Origin: Motiliproteus sp.
Lineage (GTDB): Bacteria > Pseudomonadota > Gammaproteobacteria > Pseudomonadales > Balneatricaceae
Reading direction: 5' to 3'
DNA: 56,600 nt
NCBI GenBank assembly: GCA_026196225.1
Contig: JAPHRD010000007.1
Coordinates: forward strand, 1-56,600
Part shown: positions 38,493-46,569 of the stretch, piece after piece
How positions within the stretch are numbered: position 1 is the stretch's first letter
How the letters are laid out: each line of letters begins with the position of its first letter
The notes under the pieces: generated by a model
Databases searched by the model: none
What the model saw: the letters and a program-made list of their open reading frames with translations, nothing else
Told to the model about the DNA's origin: nothing
Made by a program: the position numbers and the translations under genes

Positions 38493-39650
38493 TTAGCTTT
38501 CTGGTCGAGCCAGAGGACGGTTTCCGATCAGCACCTTTAAGGTCAGTTTCTGGCCGTTTCGAATGACATCCATGTTGATCGCCGCGCCGGGTTTGGTCTG
38601 AGCGATCTGGTTCATGGCCGCTCGGGAATCTATAATCAGACGGTTATCGATGCTGATCAGGATGTCACCGGGCAGCATTCCGGCACGATGGGCAGGGCTG
38701 TCGCGGAAAATACCAGAGATGATCAGTCCCTGGGAGCCCTTCATGCCGAAGGTCTCGGCCAGTCTGGGAGTCATCTTTTGAACCTCAATGCCCAACCAAC
38801 CACGGATGACTCGGCCGTTCTCGATTATCTCCTGCAGTATCACGCGGGCAAGGTTGGAAGGAATGGCAAAGCCGATACCTTGAGAACCTCCGGATTTGGA
38901 GAAAATTGCGGTGTTAATACCGAGAAGATTGCCATAGGCATCGATCAGCGCACCGCCGGAGTTACCCGGGTTGATCGCCGCATCGGTCTGGAGGAAGTTT
39001 TCATAGGTATTGATGCCCAGCTGATTACGTCCGGTTGCGCTGATGATGCCCATGGTGACGGTCTGTCCAACGCCAAAAGGGTTACCGATGGCGAGAACGA
39101 CATCACCCACTGCAATCTCGTCAGAGGATGCCAGAGTGACGGTGGGCAGCTCAGGCAGTTTGACCTTGAGTACCGCGAGATCGGTTTCAGGATCGGTGCC
39201 AATAATTTCTGCGGGGGTCTCACGACCGTCCTTGAGGGCTACCAGAATGGTATCGGCGCCGCTGATTACGTGGTGGTTGGTTAGAATGTAGCCCTGCTGG
39301 CTGAGAATAACACCCGAACCCAAGCTGGTTTTGTACTTGTTCCGCTGCGGCTGTTCTGCTTCATAATATTCTTCGTAACGAGGATCTTTAAGCAACGGAT
39401 TGTCGCTGTTGTCCACTTTGGTGCTGGTATAGATGTTGACCACTGCAGGTGCCGCGTTGGCTACCGCATCGGCATAAGAGACAGGGCCGCTATTGGGATC
39501 CAGGGACTGGGCTTTGACAGGCGCTTGGACCTGATTGATCTGAACAGTTGGCGGGATATCATTTTGCTGAGGAAATAGGGCCAGCATGATGACGGCAACT
39601 AGGACGCTGGCAAATACAGGCCAGATTAAGTAGCTTGGTAGTTTGCGCAT
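38493..39650 (-). CDS. algW: DegS/AlgW-type site-1 protease
   Basis: The 385-residue periplasmic serine protease is anchored by one helix (residues 8-27, IWPVFASVLVAVIMLALF). The triad is His127 (TNHHVISG), Asp157 (DPETDLAVLKV) and Ser231 (NPGNSGGAL), and one PDZ domain follows (about 275-375; GMLPGDILISIDNRLI). DegS/AlgW senses misfolded outer-membrane porins through the PDZ domain and cuts RseA/MucA to release sigma-E. A single PDZ and an N-terminal anchor separate it from DegP/DegQ. It is convergent with hisD, as in Pseudomonas. Confidence 0.94.
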   Translation of the reverse strand: MRKLPSYLIWPVFASVLVAVIMLALFPQQNDIPPTVQINQVQAPVKAQSLDPNSGPVSYADAVANAAPAVVNIYTSTKVDNSDNPLLKDPRYEEYYEAEQPQRNKYKTSLGSGVILSQQGYILTNHHVISGADTILVALKDGRETPAEIIGTDPETDLAVLKVKLPELPTVTLASSDEIAVGDVVLAIGNPFGVGQTVTMGIISATGRNQLGINTYENFLQTDAAINPGNSGGALIDAYGNLLGINTAIFSKSGGSQGIGFAIPSNLARVILQEIIENGRVIRGWLGIEVQKMTPRLAETFGMKGSQGLIISGIFRDSPAHRAGMLPGDILISIDNRLIIDSRAAMNQIAQTKPGAAINMDVIRNGQKLTLKVLIGNRPLARPES

Positions 39651-39822
39651 GGGGCTCTCGGTTAAAAATCCTTACTTAGGCCAGTTTATCCGCGAATTGT
39701 GGAGTAACGCTGAGGCGATCCTAAATGCCTTACAATAGCGTCACAGTCAGCCGATTTGATGCCATTATAGGTCGGCCAGGACTATTTATGAATCAAACAA
39801 TTAAATAACCAAAGGAAGTGTG

Positions 39823-40584
39823 ATGGCGGTCAATCTTGAAGTATTGCTAAAACACCTTGATGAACTGCTTAAACCTGAGCAGATTAGCGATTATTGTCCC
39901 AACGGCTTGCAGCTCGAAGGTCGTCCAGAGATCCGCAAGATCGTATCTGGGGTAACCGCCAGTCAGGCCTTGGTGGATGCTGCTATCGCAGCGAATGCGG
40001 ATGCTTTGCTGGTCCATCATGGCTATTTTTGGCGAGGTGAAGATCCCTGTGTGAAAGGGATTAAGAAACGCCGTTTGGCGGCTCTGATCAAGGCGGATAT
40101 CAGCTTGCTGGCTTATCACCTGCCTTTGGATATTCATCCCACCTACGGCAATAACGTGCAGTTAGCGAAGCGTCTGGGGATCGAAATTGAGGGTGGGCTG
40201 GAAGCGGATAATCCCAAAAGCGTTGGTCTTTACGGCCGACTCCCGGAGCCCATGTCAGCGACTGAGTTTAATGACTGGATTACTGAAGTATTGGGTCGAA
40301 CACCTCTGCATATTGATGGTGGTGACAAGCAGGTGCAGCGAATTGGTTGGTGTACTGGCGCTGCGCAAGGATATATCGATCAGGCAATATCCTTGGATTT
40401 GGACGCTTATATTAGCGGTGAAGTGTCAGAATCTACCGTTCATACGGCCCGCGAGTCGGGTATACATTATTTTTCAGCGGGCCATCATGCTACAGAGCGC
40501 TATGGAGTTCAGGCGTTAGGGGAGCAGGTCTCACAACATTTCGGCATCGAACATCAATTTATCGACATCGATAATCCAGTTTAA
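39823..40584 (+). CDS. Nif3-like dinuclear metal-centre hexameric protein (YbgI)
   Basis: The 253-residue protein starts at ATG 39823 with AAGGAAG 7 bp upstream. The metal ligands are visible in DALLVHHGYFWRGED, LLAYHLPLDIHPTYGN and YFSAGHHATERYGVQ. The family forms a hexameric ring; GTP cyclohydrolase-like or repair roles have been proposed but the function is not settled. It is monocistronic between divergent algW and convergent yhcB. Confidence 0.9.
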   Translation: MAVNLEVLLKHLDELLKPEQISDYCPNGLQLEGRPEIRKIVSGVTASQALVDAAIAANADALLVHHGYFWRGEDPCVKGIKKRRLAALIKADISLLAYHLPLDIHPTYGNNVQLAKRLGIEIEGGLEADNPKSVGLYGRLPEPMSATEFNDWITEVLGRTPLHIDGGDKQVQRIGWCTGAAQGYIDQAISLDLDAYISGEVSESTVHTARESGIHYFSAGHHATERYGVQALGEQVSQHFGIEHQFIDIDNPV

Positions 40585-40592
40585 TAAAAAAC

Positions 40593-40616
40593 GGCGACTG
40601 GGTTTATTCAGTCGCC
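40593..40616 (-). terminator. Terminator between the Nif3-like gene and yhcB
   Basis: GGCGACTG-N8-CAGTCGCC is a perfect 8-bp stem. Read on the minus strand it is followed by GTTTTTTATT, a good T tract ending the yhcB transcript. In the plus direction the tail is weaker. Confidence 0.8.
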
Positions 40617-40641
40617 ATTCTATAAAACTTTAAGTAGAAAA

Positions 40642-41190
40642 TTAGTCTTTAGCGTGATCTGCAGTTTTTGTAGGGTCGTGCTGCAACGGTTCATCGTTGC
40701 CGGATTGCAGGCCAAAGTTCTCTGATAGCGTGCCTTCCGCTTCTGGATCAGTCTTGGGTGCGTAATCCTTCGGTGGTTCTACTTCTGAGCTTTTCTTTTT
40801 TTCGCCTGTTTCTGTTGGTGCATCGGCGGGAGATTCTGCTGAGGGCGCTTCTGCGCTTTCAGTCTGTTCCAGTGCGCTTGATGCCATTGGCGTTTCCAGT
40901 CGGTGGCTGAGCTCATTACCGTCGCAAAGTGTGTCTGCACTCTTGGCCAGGTGTTGGTGGACTTCGCGGTAGCTTTCGGTGAGGTTGTTCACCAATTCCG
41001 CTGTGCGGGTGAAGTGCTCGGTAACCTCGTCCTTATAGGAATCCAGTTCACGTTTGGTGGAATCCAGATTTTTCTGTAGTTGTTGACGCTGTTCCGGAGA
41101 GCTGCTTGCCCGCCCGATGATGAGTCCGATGATTCCGCCAAAAGCCAATGCTGAACAGCTAGCGATTACAAGTACAGTAAATTGGTCCAC
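40642..41190 (-). CDS. yhcB: YhcB/ZapG-family membrane protein (DUF1043)
   Basis: The 182-residue protein starts at GTG 41190 with GAGG 7 bp upstream. One transmembrane helix (about residues 5-26, IASCSALAFGGIIGLIIGRA) is followed by a coiled coil (about 33-80) and a long low-complexity acidic tail rich in Glu, Pro and Ala. YhcB connects cell elongation, division and envelope lipid homeostasis in E. coli and interacts with division proteins. The tail is longer than in E. coli YhcB (about 130). In enterobacteria yhcB neighbours degQ-degS; here a Nif3-like gene separates it from algW. Confidence 0.88.
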   Translation of the reverse strand: MDQFTVLVIASCSALAFGGIIGLIIGRASSSPEQRQQLQKNLDSTKRELDSYKDEVTEHFTRTAELVNNLTESYREVHQHLAKSADTLCDGNELSHRLETPMASSALEQTESAEAPSAESPADAPTETGEKKKSSEVEPPKDYAPKTDPEAEGTLSENFGLQSGNDEPLQHDPTKTADHAKD

Positions 41191-41317
41191 AGTTTTTCCT
41201 CAAGCATCTAACAGGGTCGTGCAGGCTACGGGTTGTCCGTAGCAAGCGAGTTCGGGTTGAAAAGCCTCAGAATCGGGGAAGCATTAGCGTACAAACCAGA
41301 ATTCGGGCCTGGCGATC

Positions 41318-41346
41318 AAGATACTCGAAAAACGTTAGCTTTACAA
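41318..41346 (-). promoter_or_regulatory. Candidate yhcB promoter
   Basis: On the minus strand TTGTAA, a 17-bp spacer and TATCTT match sigma-70 spacing, about 130 bp upstream of the yhcB GTG. Confidence 0.35.
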
Positions 41347-41469
41347 AATCAGCGAGGGGACCGCTTAGGGAAAGCAGTTAAGGTAAATGACTGCGGTAGC
41401 AGAGTAGGGAGATAGATCTTTTCCCGGGGAAGCAAATAGCCCCAGAAAATTAGCAAAGATCGATGACTT

Positions 41470-41502
41470 GACGGACAAATAGCGGCGTTCTATTCGCCCG
41501 TC
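41470..41502 (-). terminator. Hairpin after the 43-residue protein gene
   Basis: On the minus strand GACGGGCGAATAG pairs with CTATTTGTCCGTC over 13 bp (two G-U pairs) around the loop AACGCCG, starting 16 nt after the stop codon. There is no T tract, so it may be a 3'-end stabiliser or Rho-linked end rather than a classical terminator. Confidence 0.5.
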
Positions 41503-41518
41503 TGGTCCGTGGAGGCGA

Positions 41519-41650
41519 TTAGGCCTGTTCGGATTCGATACCCAGCATATCCATGATCATGCAGGCTAACAAAGCCGTGAGTACAAAACCAAAGACAAAG
41601 ATCAGAGGCATGCTGGTGTAGCCGAGAAGAGTCCAAATCATATTTTCCAT
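41519..41650 (-). CDS. 43-residue single-pass membrane protein
   Basis: A 44-codon frame including stop begins at ATG 41650 with GGAG 8 bp upstream. The protein starts MENMIWTLLGYTSMPLIFVF, has one helix of about 20 residues (PLIFVFGFVLTALLACMIMD) and ends LGIESEQA. The WTLLGY-x-x-MP-x-IF pattern reminds me of the short TIGR02808-type membrane proteins described near periplasmic nitrate reductase genes in vibrios; this is from memory and unverified. No nitrate reductase gene is in this window. It diverges from acuI and shares a control region with palindromes. Confidence 0.7.
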   Translation of the reverse strand: MENMIWTLLGYTSMPLIFVFGFVLTALLACMIMDMLGIESEQA

Positions 41651-41740
41651 TATTTTAGCTCCGCAGAAAAATAGAAAGCTGAACATTAGCTAAGCTTGGG
41701 TGTGAAGCCCTTGAGCCATGTCAACTGGATAAAAAACATC

Positions 41741-41758
41741 AATTGCTGACCAGCAATT
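41741..41758. promoter_or_regulatory. Inverted repeat in the acuI/small-protein control region
   Basis: AATTGCTGACCAGCAATT has perfect 8-bp arms and a 2-bp centre. It lies 91 bp upstream of the small-protein ATG and just upstream of the acuI -35, a typical place for a dimeric regulator. Confidence 0.45.
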
Positions 41759-41785
41759 CACTAGTCTTGGCTGCTTCCTGCAAGA

Positions 41786-41814
41786 TTGACATCTATATTA
41801 AATGCATTTAGGGT
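41786..41814 (+). promoter_or_regulatory. acuI promoter
   Basis: A consensus -35 TTGACA (41786-41791), a 17-bp spacer and TAGGGT (41809-41814) give a predicted start near 41821, about 75 bp upstream of the acuI ATG. Confidence 0.55.
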
Positions 41815-41821
41815 TAAGCTC

Positions 41822-41838
41822 TATTTGTCATACAAATA
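41822..41838 (+). promoter_or_regulatory. Operator-like palindrome at the acuI transcription start
   Basis: TATTTGTCATACAAATA has perfect 7-bp arms around CAT. The GT-N3-AC core fits operators of FadR-subfamily GntR repressors. It sits exactly at the predicted start site, where a repressor would block transcription. No regulator gene is adjacent, so the protein is unknown. Confidence 0.5.
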
Positions 41839-41895
41839 TATAAATCGTTTCTCGCAGAACAAAATAAGCGCATATTGGATCCTCGGAGGCAAACC

Positions 41896-42879
41896 ATGTT
41901 TAAAGCGTTGGTACTGGAGCAAGAAGAGAAAAAAACTATTGCAGAAGTTCGTCAGCTGCAAGTATCTGACCTGCCGGATGAGGATGTGTTGATCGCAGTA
42001 GATTACTCCTCGCTCAATTATAAAGATGGTCTGGCGGTCACCGGCACCGGGAAAATTATTCGAGATTTCCCCATGGTACCTGGTATCGACCTGACCGGTA
42101 AGGTGCTCGAATCCCGTTCCGACGAATTCAAACCCGGCGATGCCGTGGTGATGACGGGTTGGAGTGTTGGTGAGCGCTTTTGGGGTGGTTATAGCCAGCA
42201 GGCGAAAATGAAATCTAACTGGCTGGTTCCGCTGCCCGATGGGCTGACCGGCCAGCAGGCGATGGCTATTGGTACCGCAGGTCTGACCTCCATGCTTTGT
42301 ATTATGGCCCTGGAAGAGGGTGGTATCACCCCTGACAGCGGCGAGATTCTGGTTACTGGTGCAGCCGGTGGTGTTGGTAGTGTTGCGGTGGCACTGCTTT
42401 CTCGTCTTGGTTATAAAGTGGCCGCGGTTACGGGACGTGAATCAAGTCACGATTACTTGCGTAAGCTAGGGGCGACTACCCTGGTTACCCGTGAGGAGAT
42501 GAGTGAGAAATGCCGGCCGTTGGAAGCTCAGCGTTGGGCCGGTGGTATTGACACCGTGGGTGATTCCACCTTGGCGCGATTGCTGTCTGAGGTGGATTAC
42601 GGAGGCGTTGTAGCGGCTTGTGGGCTGGCTGGCGGCGTTGGTCTGCCGACCACGGTTATGCCATTTATTCTTCGCAATGTTCGTCTGCAAGGTGTGGATT
42701 CGGTTATGTGTCCGAAGCCTCGTCGTATCGAAGCCTGGAAGCGTTTGTCTGAGCTGTTACCTGAAAGCTTCTATGCAGAAGCCAGTCAGGTGGTGTCGTT
42801 AGAGCAGGTGCCGGAAATGGCCCAGAAGATTATCGCTGGGCAGGTTCAGGGTCGTACCATTGTCGATCCCAATCTGTAA
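41896..42879 (+). CDS. acuI: Acryloyl-CoA reductase AcuI/YhdH
   Basis: The 327-residue medium-chain reductase starts at ATG 41896 with CGGAGG about 6 bp upstream. It is the NADPH-dependent enzyme reducing acryloyl-CoA to propanoyl-CoA, which detoxifies acrylate, for example from DMSP breakdown in marine bacteria. The GroES-like domain carries SSLNYKDGLAVTGTGKI and MVPGIDLTGKVLES; the Rossmann domain carries VTGAAGGVGSVAVALLSRLG. No zinc ligands are seen, as expected for this YhdH branch. It is monocistronic with its own promoter, operator-like sites and terminator. Confidence 0.92.
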   Translation: MFKALVLEQEEKKTIAEVRQLQVSDLPDEDVLIAVDYSSLNYKDGLAVTGTGKIIRDFPMVPGIDLTGKVLESRSDEFKPGDAVVMTGWSVGERFWGGYSQQAKMKSNWLVPLPDGLTGQQAMAIGTAGLTSMLCIMALEEGGITPDSGEILVTGAAGGVGSVAVALLSRLGYKVAAVTGRESSHDYLRKLGATTLVTREEMSEKCRPLEAQRWAGGIDTVGDSTLARLLSEVDYGGVVAACGLAGGVGLPTTVMPFILRNVRLQGVDSVMCPKPRRIEAWKRLSELLPESFYAEASQVVSLEQVPEMAQKIIAGQVQGRTIVDPNL

Positions 42880-42897
42880 TCTCGTACAGATCTAAAT

Positions 42898-42933
42898 AAG
42901 CCGTCAGGGATACATTTCCTGGCGGCTTTTTTT
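42898..42933 (+). terminator. Intrinsic terminator after acuI
   Basis: AAGCCGTCAGG pairs with CCTGGCGGCTT over 11 bp (one G-U pair) with a 9-nt loop, followed by seven T. Confidence 0.92.
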
Positions 42934-42986
42934 ATTCCCTCAACAAATGTTGGTAGTATCCGCCTATTTGCCAGCAGAGGTATAGG

Positions 42987-43502
42987 GTGAAAGAACTGAT
43001 TCTCGGCGGGGCCCGGTCCGGTAAAAGTCGTCTGGCAGAGCAGCGGGCGTTGGAATCGGAGCTGGAGGTGGTCTACATCGCTACCGCAACGGTAGGTGAT
43101 GACGAGATGCGTCAGCGCGTTGATCTGCACCGTCAGACCCGACCCGAACATTGGCAGCTGATCGAAGAACCCATAGAGCTCTCGCAGTGTTTGCAACAAA
43201 ACGCCGCTGCTGGGCGCTGTCTACTGGTGGATTGTCTGACGCTGTGGCTGAGTAATCTGGTGCATCAGCAACCTGATGAACTAACCAACCAAATCGACAA
43301 TTTACAGCAAGTTATTCCTCAGCTCCCCGGACACATCATTTTTGTGAGCAATGAAGTGGGTATGGGGATCGTACCTATGGGGGAACTGAGTCGTCAGTTT
43401 CAGGATCAGAGCGGGATCTTACACCAGCGTCTGGCCAGCCTTTGTGATCGGGTGACCTTGACCGTGGCCGGATTGCCAATGCAGTTAAAACCAACGACCT
43501 AG
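42987..43502 (+). CDS. cobU: Adenosylcobinamide kinase/guanylyltransferase
   Basis: The 171-residue bifunctional enzyme phosphorylates adenosylcobinamide and then attaches GMP. The P-loop is ILGGARSGKSRLAE, followed by VVYIATATVGDDEMRQRV and FVSNEVGMGIVPMGELSR. It starts at GTG 42987. It is the first gene of cobU-cobT-cobC-cobS, which assembles the nucleotide loop of B12. No corrin-ring genes are present, so the cluster suits salvage of cobinamide. No cobalamin riboswitch is visible in the 53 bp upstream. Confidence 0.94.
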   Translation: MKELILGGARSGKSRLAEQRALESELEVVYIATATVGDDEMRQRVDLHRQTRPEHWQLIEEPIELSQCLQQNAAAGRCLLVDCLTLWLSNLVHQQPDELTNQIDNLQQVIPQLPGHIIFVSNEVGMGIVPMGELSRQFQDQSGILHQRLASLCDRVTLTVAGLPMQLKPTT

Positions 43503-43534
43503 TCGATAGTCGGCACATTTCCAGGAGAGTCTTT

Positions 43535-44587
43535 GTGGCAGAGCAGTGGTGGTTCGATCAAGTAAAGAGCCTCAATGAAGAGGCACGCCAGCAAGCCTTT
43601 GATCGTCAGAATCAGCTGACCAAGCCAGCAGGGTCTTTGGGCTGTTTGGAGCAGTTGGCTGTCCAGCTGGCGTCGATGCAGGGTGTTGCCAAGCCGCAAT
43701 TGAAGAACATACAGATCAGCGTGTTTGCCGCCGATCATGGAGTGGCCGAGGAGGGTGTGTCTGCCTTTCCCCAGGCTGTAACTGCCCAAATGATCGCTAA
43801 TTTCGCCCATGGCGGTGCTGCGGTCTGCGTTTTGGCCCGTCAGCACCAGGCCGGTTTTGAAGTAATCAACTTGGGTACGGTGGCGGAGGTAGCTGATCTA
43901 CCCGCGGTGCGTACTGAGGTGATTGCACGCTCAAGCGCCAACTTTTGTGTCCAAGCAGCAATGACTGAATCACAGCTTCAGCGGGCACTGGATAGCGGTG
44001 CTTCAGCGATTGATCGGGCACAAGAAAAAGGTGCCGCGCTTTTTGTGGGCGGTGAGATGGGGATCGCTAATACAACTTCGGCTACGGCTTTGTCAGCGGC
44101 GCTGACACAACTCAATCCTAGTCAGTTAGCCGGACCTGGAACCGGCATCGGTTCTGAAAAGTTGAACCACAAAGTCGCTGTGATAGAGCGCGCGTTGAAC
44201 TACCATCGTGATAGTCTGCAACAGCCCATAGAGGTATTGCGTCGACTGGGTGGGTTTGAAATTGCTGCATTGGCGGGAGCCTATATTCGTGCAGGGCAGA
44301 TTGGTATGCCGGTGTTGGTGGACGGTTTTATAAGCTCTGCCGCTGCCTTGGTGGCCACTCGAGTTAATGCCGGAGTTCGGGACTGGCTGTTGTTCAGCCA
44401 TAATTCTGCTGAACCTGGCCATCAGCTTGTTTTGGCCGAACTTGAAGCACATCCCTTGTTGGATCTACAGATGCGTCTGGGTGAGGGCAGTGGTGCTGCG
44501 TTGGCGATACCTTTGCTGCGTTCGGCCTGTGAATTACACAGTCAGATGGCGACCTTTGAGGAAGCCTCAGTGGCGGAAAAACAGTAA
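43535..44587 (+). CDS. cobT: Nicotinate-nucleotide-dimethylbenzimidazole phosphoribosyltransferase
   Basis: The 350-residue enzyme activates the lower ligand by forming alpha-ribazole phosphate. It starts at GTG 43535 with AGGAG 7 bp upstream. Conserved parts are QNQLTKPAGSLGCLEQLA, VFAADHGVAEEGVSAFPQ, VGGEMGIANTTSA and the catalytic Glu in MRLGEGSGAALA. It is 32 bp after cobU. Confidence 0.96.
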   Translation: MAEQWWFDQVKSLNEEARQQAFDRQNQLTKPAGSLGCLEQLAVQLASMQGVAKPQLKNIQISVFAADHGVAEEGVSAFPQAVTAQMIANFAHGGAAVCVLARQHQAGFEVINLGTVAEVADLPAVRTEVIARSSANFCVQAAMTESQLQRALDSGASAIDRAQEKGAALFVGGEMGIANTTSATALSAALTQLNPSQLAGPGTGIGSEKLNHKVAVIERALNYHRDSLQQPIEVLRRLGGFEIAALAGAYIRAGQIGMPVLVDGFISSAAALVATRVNAGVRDWLLFSHNSAEPGHQLVLAELEAHPLLDLQMRLGEGSGAALAIPLLRSACELHSQMATFEEASVAEKQ

Positions 44588-44600
44588 CCTGGAAGCCGTT

Positions 44601-45254
44601 ATGAATGATGACAGTCGCAACCAATCCGTCGTTACCACCATTGATCTGCTGCGCCATGGTGCCTGCCGTGATGGTGCCATTTACCGTGGGCGAACCGATT
44701 CTCTGTTGAGTGATGAGGGAGAGCTGCAGATGCAGCGAGGCTGCCAGGACGGACGTTGGCAGCGCATCTATAGCTCACCTCTGAGTCGCTGCTGCCAGTT
44801 CGCATATCAATTGAGTGAACAACAGCAGGTGCCTTTGGCTGAAGAGAGTCGGCTGATGGAGTTGGATTTTGGTGATTGGGATGGTTGCTTAACCGAAGAG
44901 GTCTGGCGCACCCAACAACAGGCGGTGTTGGCATTCTGGCAAGATCCGGTGCACTGCCCACCTCCCGGTGGTGAATCGCTGCAGGCCTTGCGAGAGCGTT
45001 GTGTGCAATTGCTGCACGACCTTCACCGTGATCATCGGGGCGAGAGGTTGCTGCTGGTGACCCATGGTGGTGTGATTCGGGTGTTGTTGGGCTATCTGTT
45101 GCAGATGCCCAACAGTGCCCTCTACCAGCTCAGCATTGGCTATGGCAGCCTCAGTCGGATAGAGCTGTATCAGGGTGAAGATGGTAGCGAGTTTGGATCG
45201 GAAGTGATCTTCCTGAACCGAATGCCTTCGCTGCAAGGCTATGAAAATGGCTGA
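44601..45254 (+). CDS. cobC: Alpha-ribazole/adenosylcobalamin phosphatase, histidine phosphatase family
   Basis: The 217-residue enzyme belongs to the phosphoglycerate-mutase-like superfamily. The catalytic His is in IDLLRHGACRDGAIYRGRTD, the second in LLVTHGGVIRVLL, with YSSPLSRCCQFA between. It removes phosphate from alpha-ribazole phosphate or from adenosylcobalamin phosphate. ATG 44601 is chosen by family start; a longer in-frame extension to 44367 runs inside cobT. It overlaps cobS by 14 bp. Confidence 0.92.
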   Translation: MNDDSRNQSVVTTIDLLRHGACRDGAIYRGRTDSLLSDEGELQMQRGCQDGRWQRIYSSPLSRCCQFAYQLSEQQQVPLAEESRLMELDFGDWDGCLTEEVWRTQQQAVLAFWQDPVHCPPPGGESLQALRERCVQLLHDLHRDHRGERLLLVTHGGVIRVLLGYLLQMPNSALYQLSIGYGSLSRIELYQGEDGSEFGSEVIFLNRMPSLQGYENG

Positions 45255-46008
45255 GTTACGACTGCCTGAGCCGTTGCAGTCATTGGTGCTGGCATTCCAG
45301 TTTTTGACCCGTATTCCTATGCCGGACATCGGTATCGCCGCAGCACCAGTGGTGGGGCGTTCATTGCTATTTTATCCACTGGTTGGCTTGGTCATTGGTG
45401 CCGCGCTTTGGCTGCTGCAGTTGCTGACCAATCAGCTCTGGCCGCAGCAGTGGGAGTTGCAGGCTGCTCTAATTTTGATGCTGTGGTGTCTGCTTAGTGG
45501 CGGATTACACCTGGATGGCTTGGCCGATAGCGCCGATGCCTGGGTCGGCGGTATGGGAGATCCTGAGCGAACCCTCGAGTTGATGAAAGATCCGCGCTGT
45601 GGTCCGATGGCGGTTGTGATTGTTGTGCTGCTTCTATTGACTAAGTTCGCTGCGATTGGAGTTATTCTGAGCAAGCAGCCAGCGCTGTTGCTGTTGGCAC
45701 CTCCGCTGGGCCGGGGATCTCTGCTACTGCTTTTTTTAACCACGGCCTATGTGCGAGTTCAGGGGATTGGCGCTCAACTGGTTGAGCAGATGCCGAGAAA
45801 TGGCTGTTGGTTGGCATTGGCGGTGGTGTTGCTGTTGCCACTATTGGTCTTGGGCGCTCAGGGCTTGTGGGTGTTACTGTTGCCGCTAGTGGGCTTTTTT
45901 GGTCTGAGGGCGCTGATGATCCGACGCCTAGGCGGAACCACGGGTGATACCGCCGGGGCGATGGTAGAGATCATCGAAATGCTGGCGCTGTTGGCGCTGG
46001 CTATTTAG
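45241..46008 (+). CDS. cobS: Adenosylcobinamide-GDP ribazoletransferase
   Basis: This 255-residue polytopic membrane enzyme joins adenosylcobinamide-GDP to alpha-ribazole. It shows LAFQFLTRIPMPD, GGLHLDGLADSADAW, LMKDPRCGPMAVVI (the Asp-rich metal site region) and a C-terminal GGTTGDTAGAMVEIIEM. It starts at ATG 45241 (or 45247) inside the cobC end. Its stop overlaps the convergent adenosyltransferase by 8 bp. Confidence 0.95.
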   Translation: MKMAELRLPEPLQSLVLAFQFLTRIPMPDIGIAAAPVVGRSLLFYPLVGLVIGAALWLLQLLTNQLWPQQWELQAALILMLWCLLSGGLHLDGLADSADAWVGGMGDPERTLELMKDPRCGPMAVVIVVLLLLTKFAAIGVILSKQPALLLLAPPLGRGSLLLLFLTTAYVRVQGIGAQLVEQMPRNGCWLALAVVLLLPLLVLGAQGLWVLLLPLVGFFGLRALMIRRLGGTTGDTAGAMVEIIEMLALLALAI

Positions 46009-46567
46009 CCTGCTGCTTTTGTTGGCGATGACGCCAAAGTACCTCTGAGCCGCCGTCATAGCGGGCCAGGGTGCGGGCGCTGACAAATAGTAGATCCGAG
46101 AGGCGATTGAGATAGGCCTGGCATTGTGGGCGGATACTATTCTGTTTGCCCAAACTGACTAGACGCCGCTCCGCCCGTCGACAGACGCTACGGGCCAGGT
46201 GGCAGACCGAAGCGGCGCGATTACCGCCAGGCAGGATGAAATCCTTAAGCGGAGGCAGCTCCTCGTTGAGGCGATCCAGTAGCGTTTCCAGTTCCTCAAT
46301 ATGTTGGTCTTCAATCAGCGCATAGCCTGGAACCGACAACTCCCCACCAAGATTAAACAAAGTTTGTTGAATTTCGCGGAATTCTTCAACCAGAGAGTCG
46401 TCAGCAGGTAACTCACAAACCAACATGCCGATCAGGCTGTTGAGCTCGTCAATATCGCCCATCGATTCGACCCGCAGGTCATCTTTGTCGATTCGGCTTC
46501 CATCCCCCAGTCCGGTGGTGCCCTTATCACCCGTGCGAGTGTAGATTTTTGACAGTCGGTTACCCAT
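46001..46567 (-). CDS. Cob(I)alamin adenosyltransferase, PduO type
   Basis: The 188-residue enzyme transfers the adenosyl group of ATP to cob(I)alamin. The N-terminus KIYTRTGDKGTTGLGDGSR binds ATP, and SVCRRAERRLVSLGKQ carries the active-site Arg-Ala-Glu-Arg-Arg motif. ATG 46567 is chosen because the upstream part of the frame has no family similarity. It follows panE by 2 bp and converges on cobS, so all the activities needed to turn salvaged cobinamide into coenzyme B12 meet here. Confidence 0.94.
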   Translation of the reverse strand: MGNRLSKIYTRTGDKGTTGLGDGSRIDKDDLRVESMGDIDELNSLIGMLVCELPADDSLVEEFREIQQTLFNLGGELSVPGYALIEDQHIEELETLLDRLNEELPPLKDFILPGGNRAASVCHLARSVCRRAERRLVSLGKQNSIRPQCQAYLNRLSDLLFVSARTLARYDGGSEVLWRHRQQKQQAK

Positions 46568-46569
46568 AG

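Larger units (their letters stand above)
41191..41518. other. Gap between yhcB and the small membrane protein gene
   Basis: About 330 bp. It holds the yhcB promoter-like sequence (41318-41346), a 6-bp hairpin CTACGG-GTTGT-CCGTAG (about 41226-41242), and the hairpin at 41470-41502. A 60-codon frame (41233-41415) is not supported. I considered 6S RNA and RNase P RNA and saw none of their conserved blocks. Confidence 0.4.

Noticed and set aside
41233-41415. 60-codon frame and possible structured RNA upstream of yhcB
   Set aside because: The frame has no site or family features. The conserved blocks of 6S RNA, RNase P RNA or tmRNA were looked for by eye and not found.
42934-42986. Cobalamin riboswitch before cobU
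   Set aside because: The gap is too short and the conserved B12-box bases are not seen.
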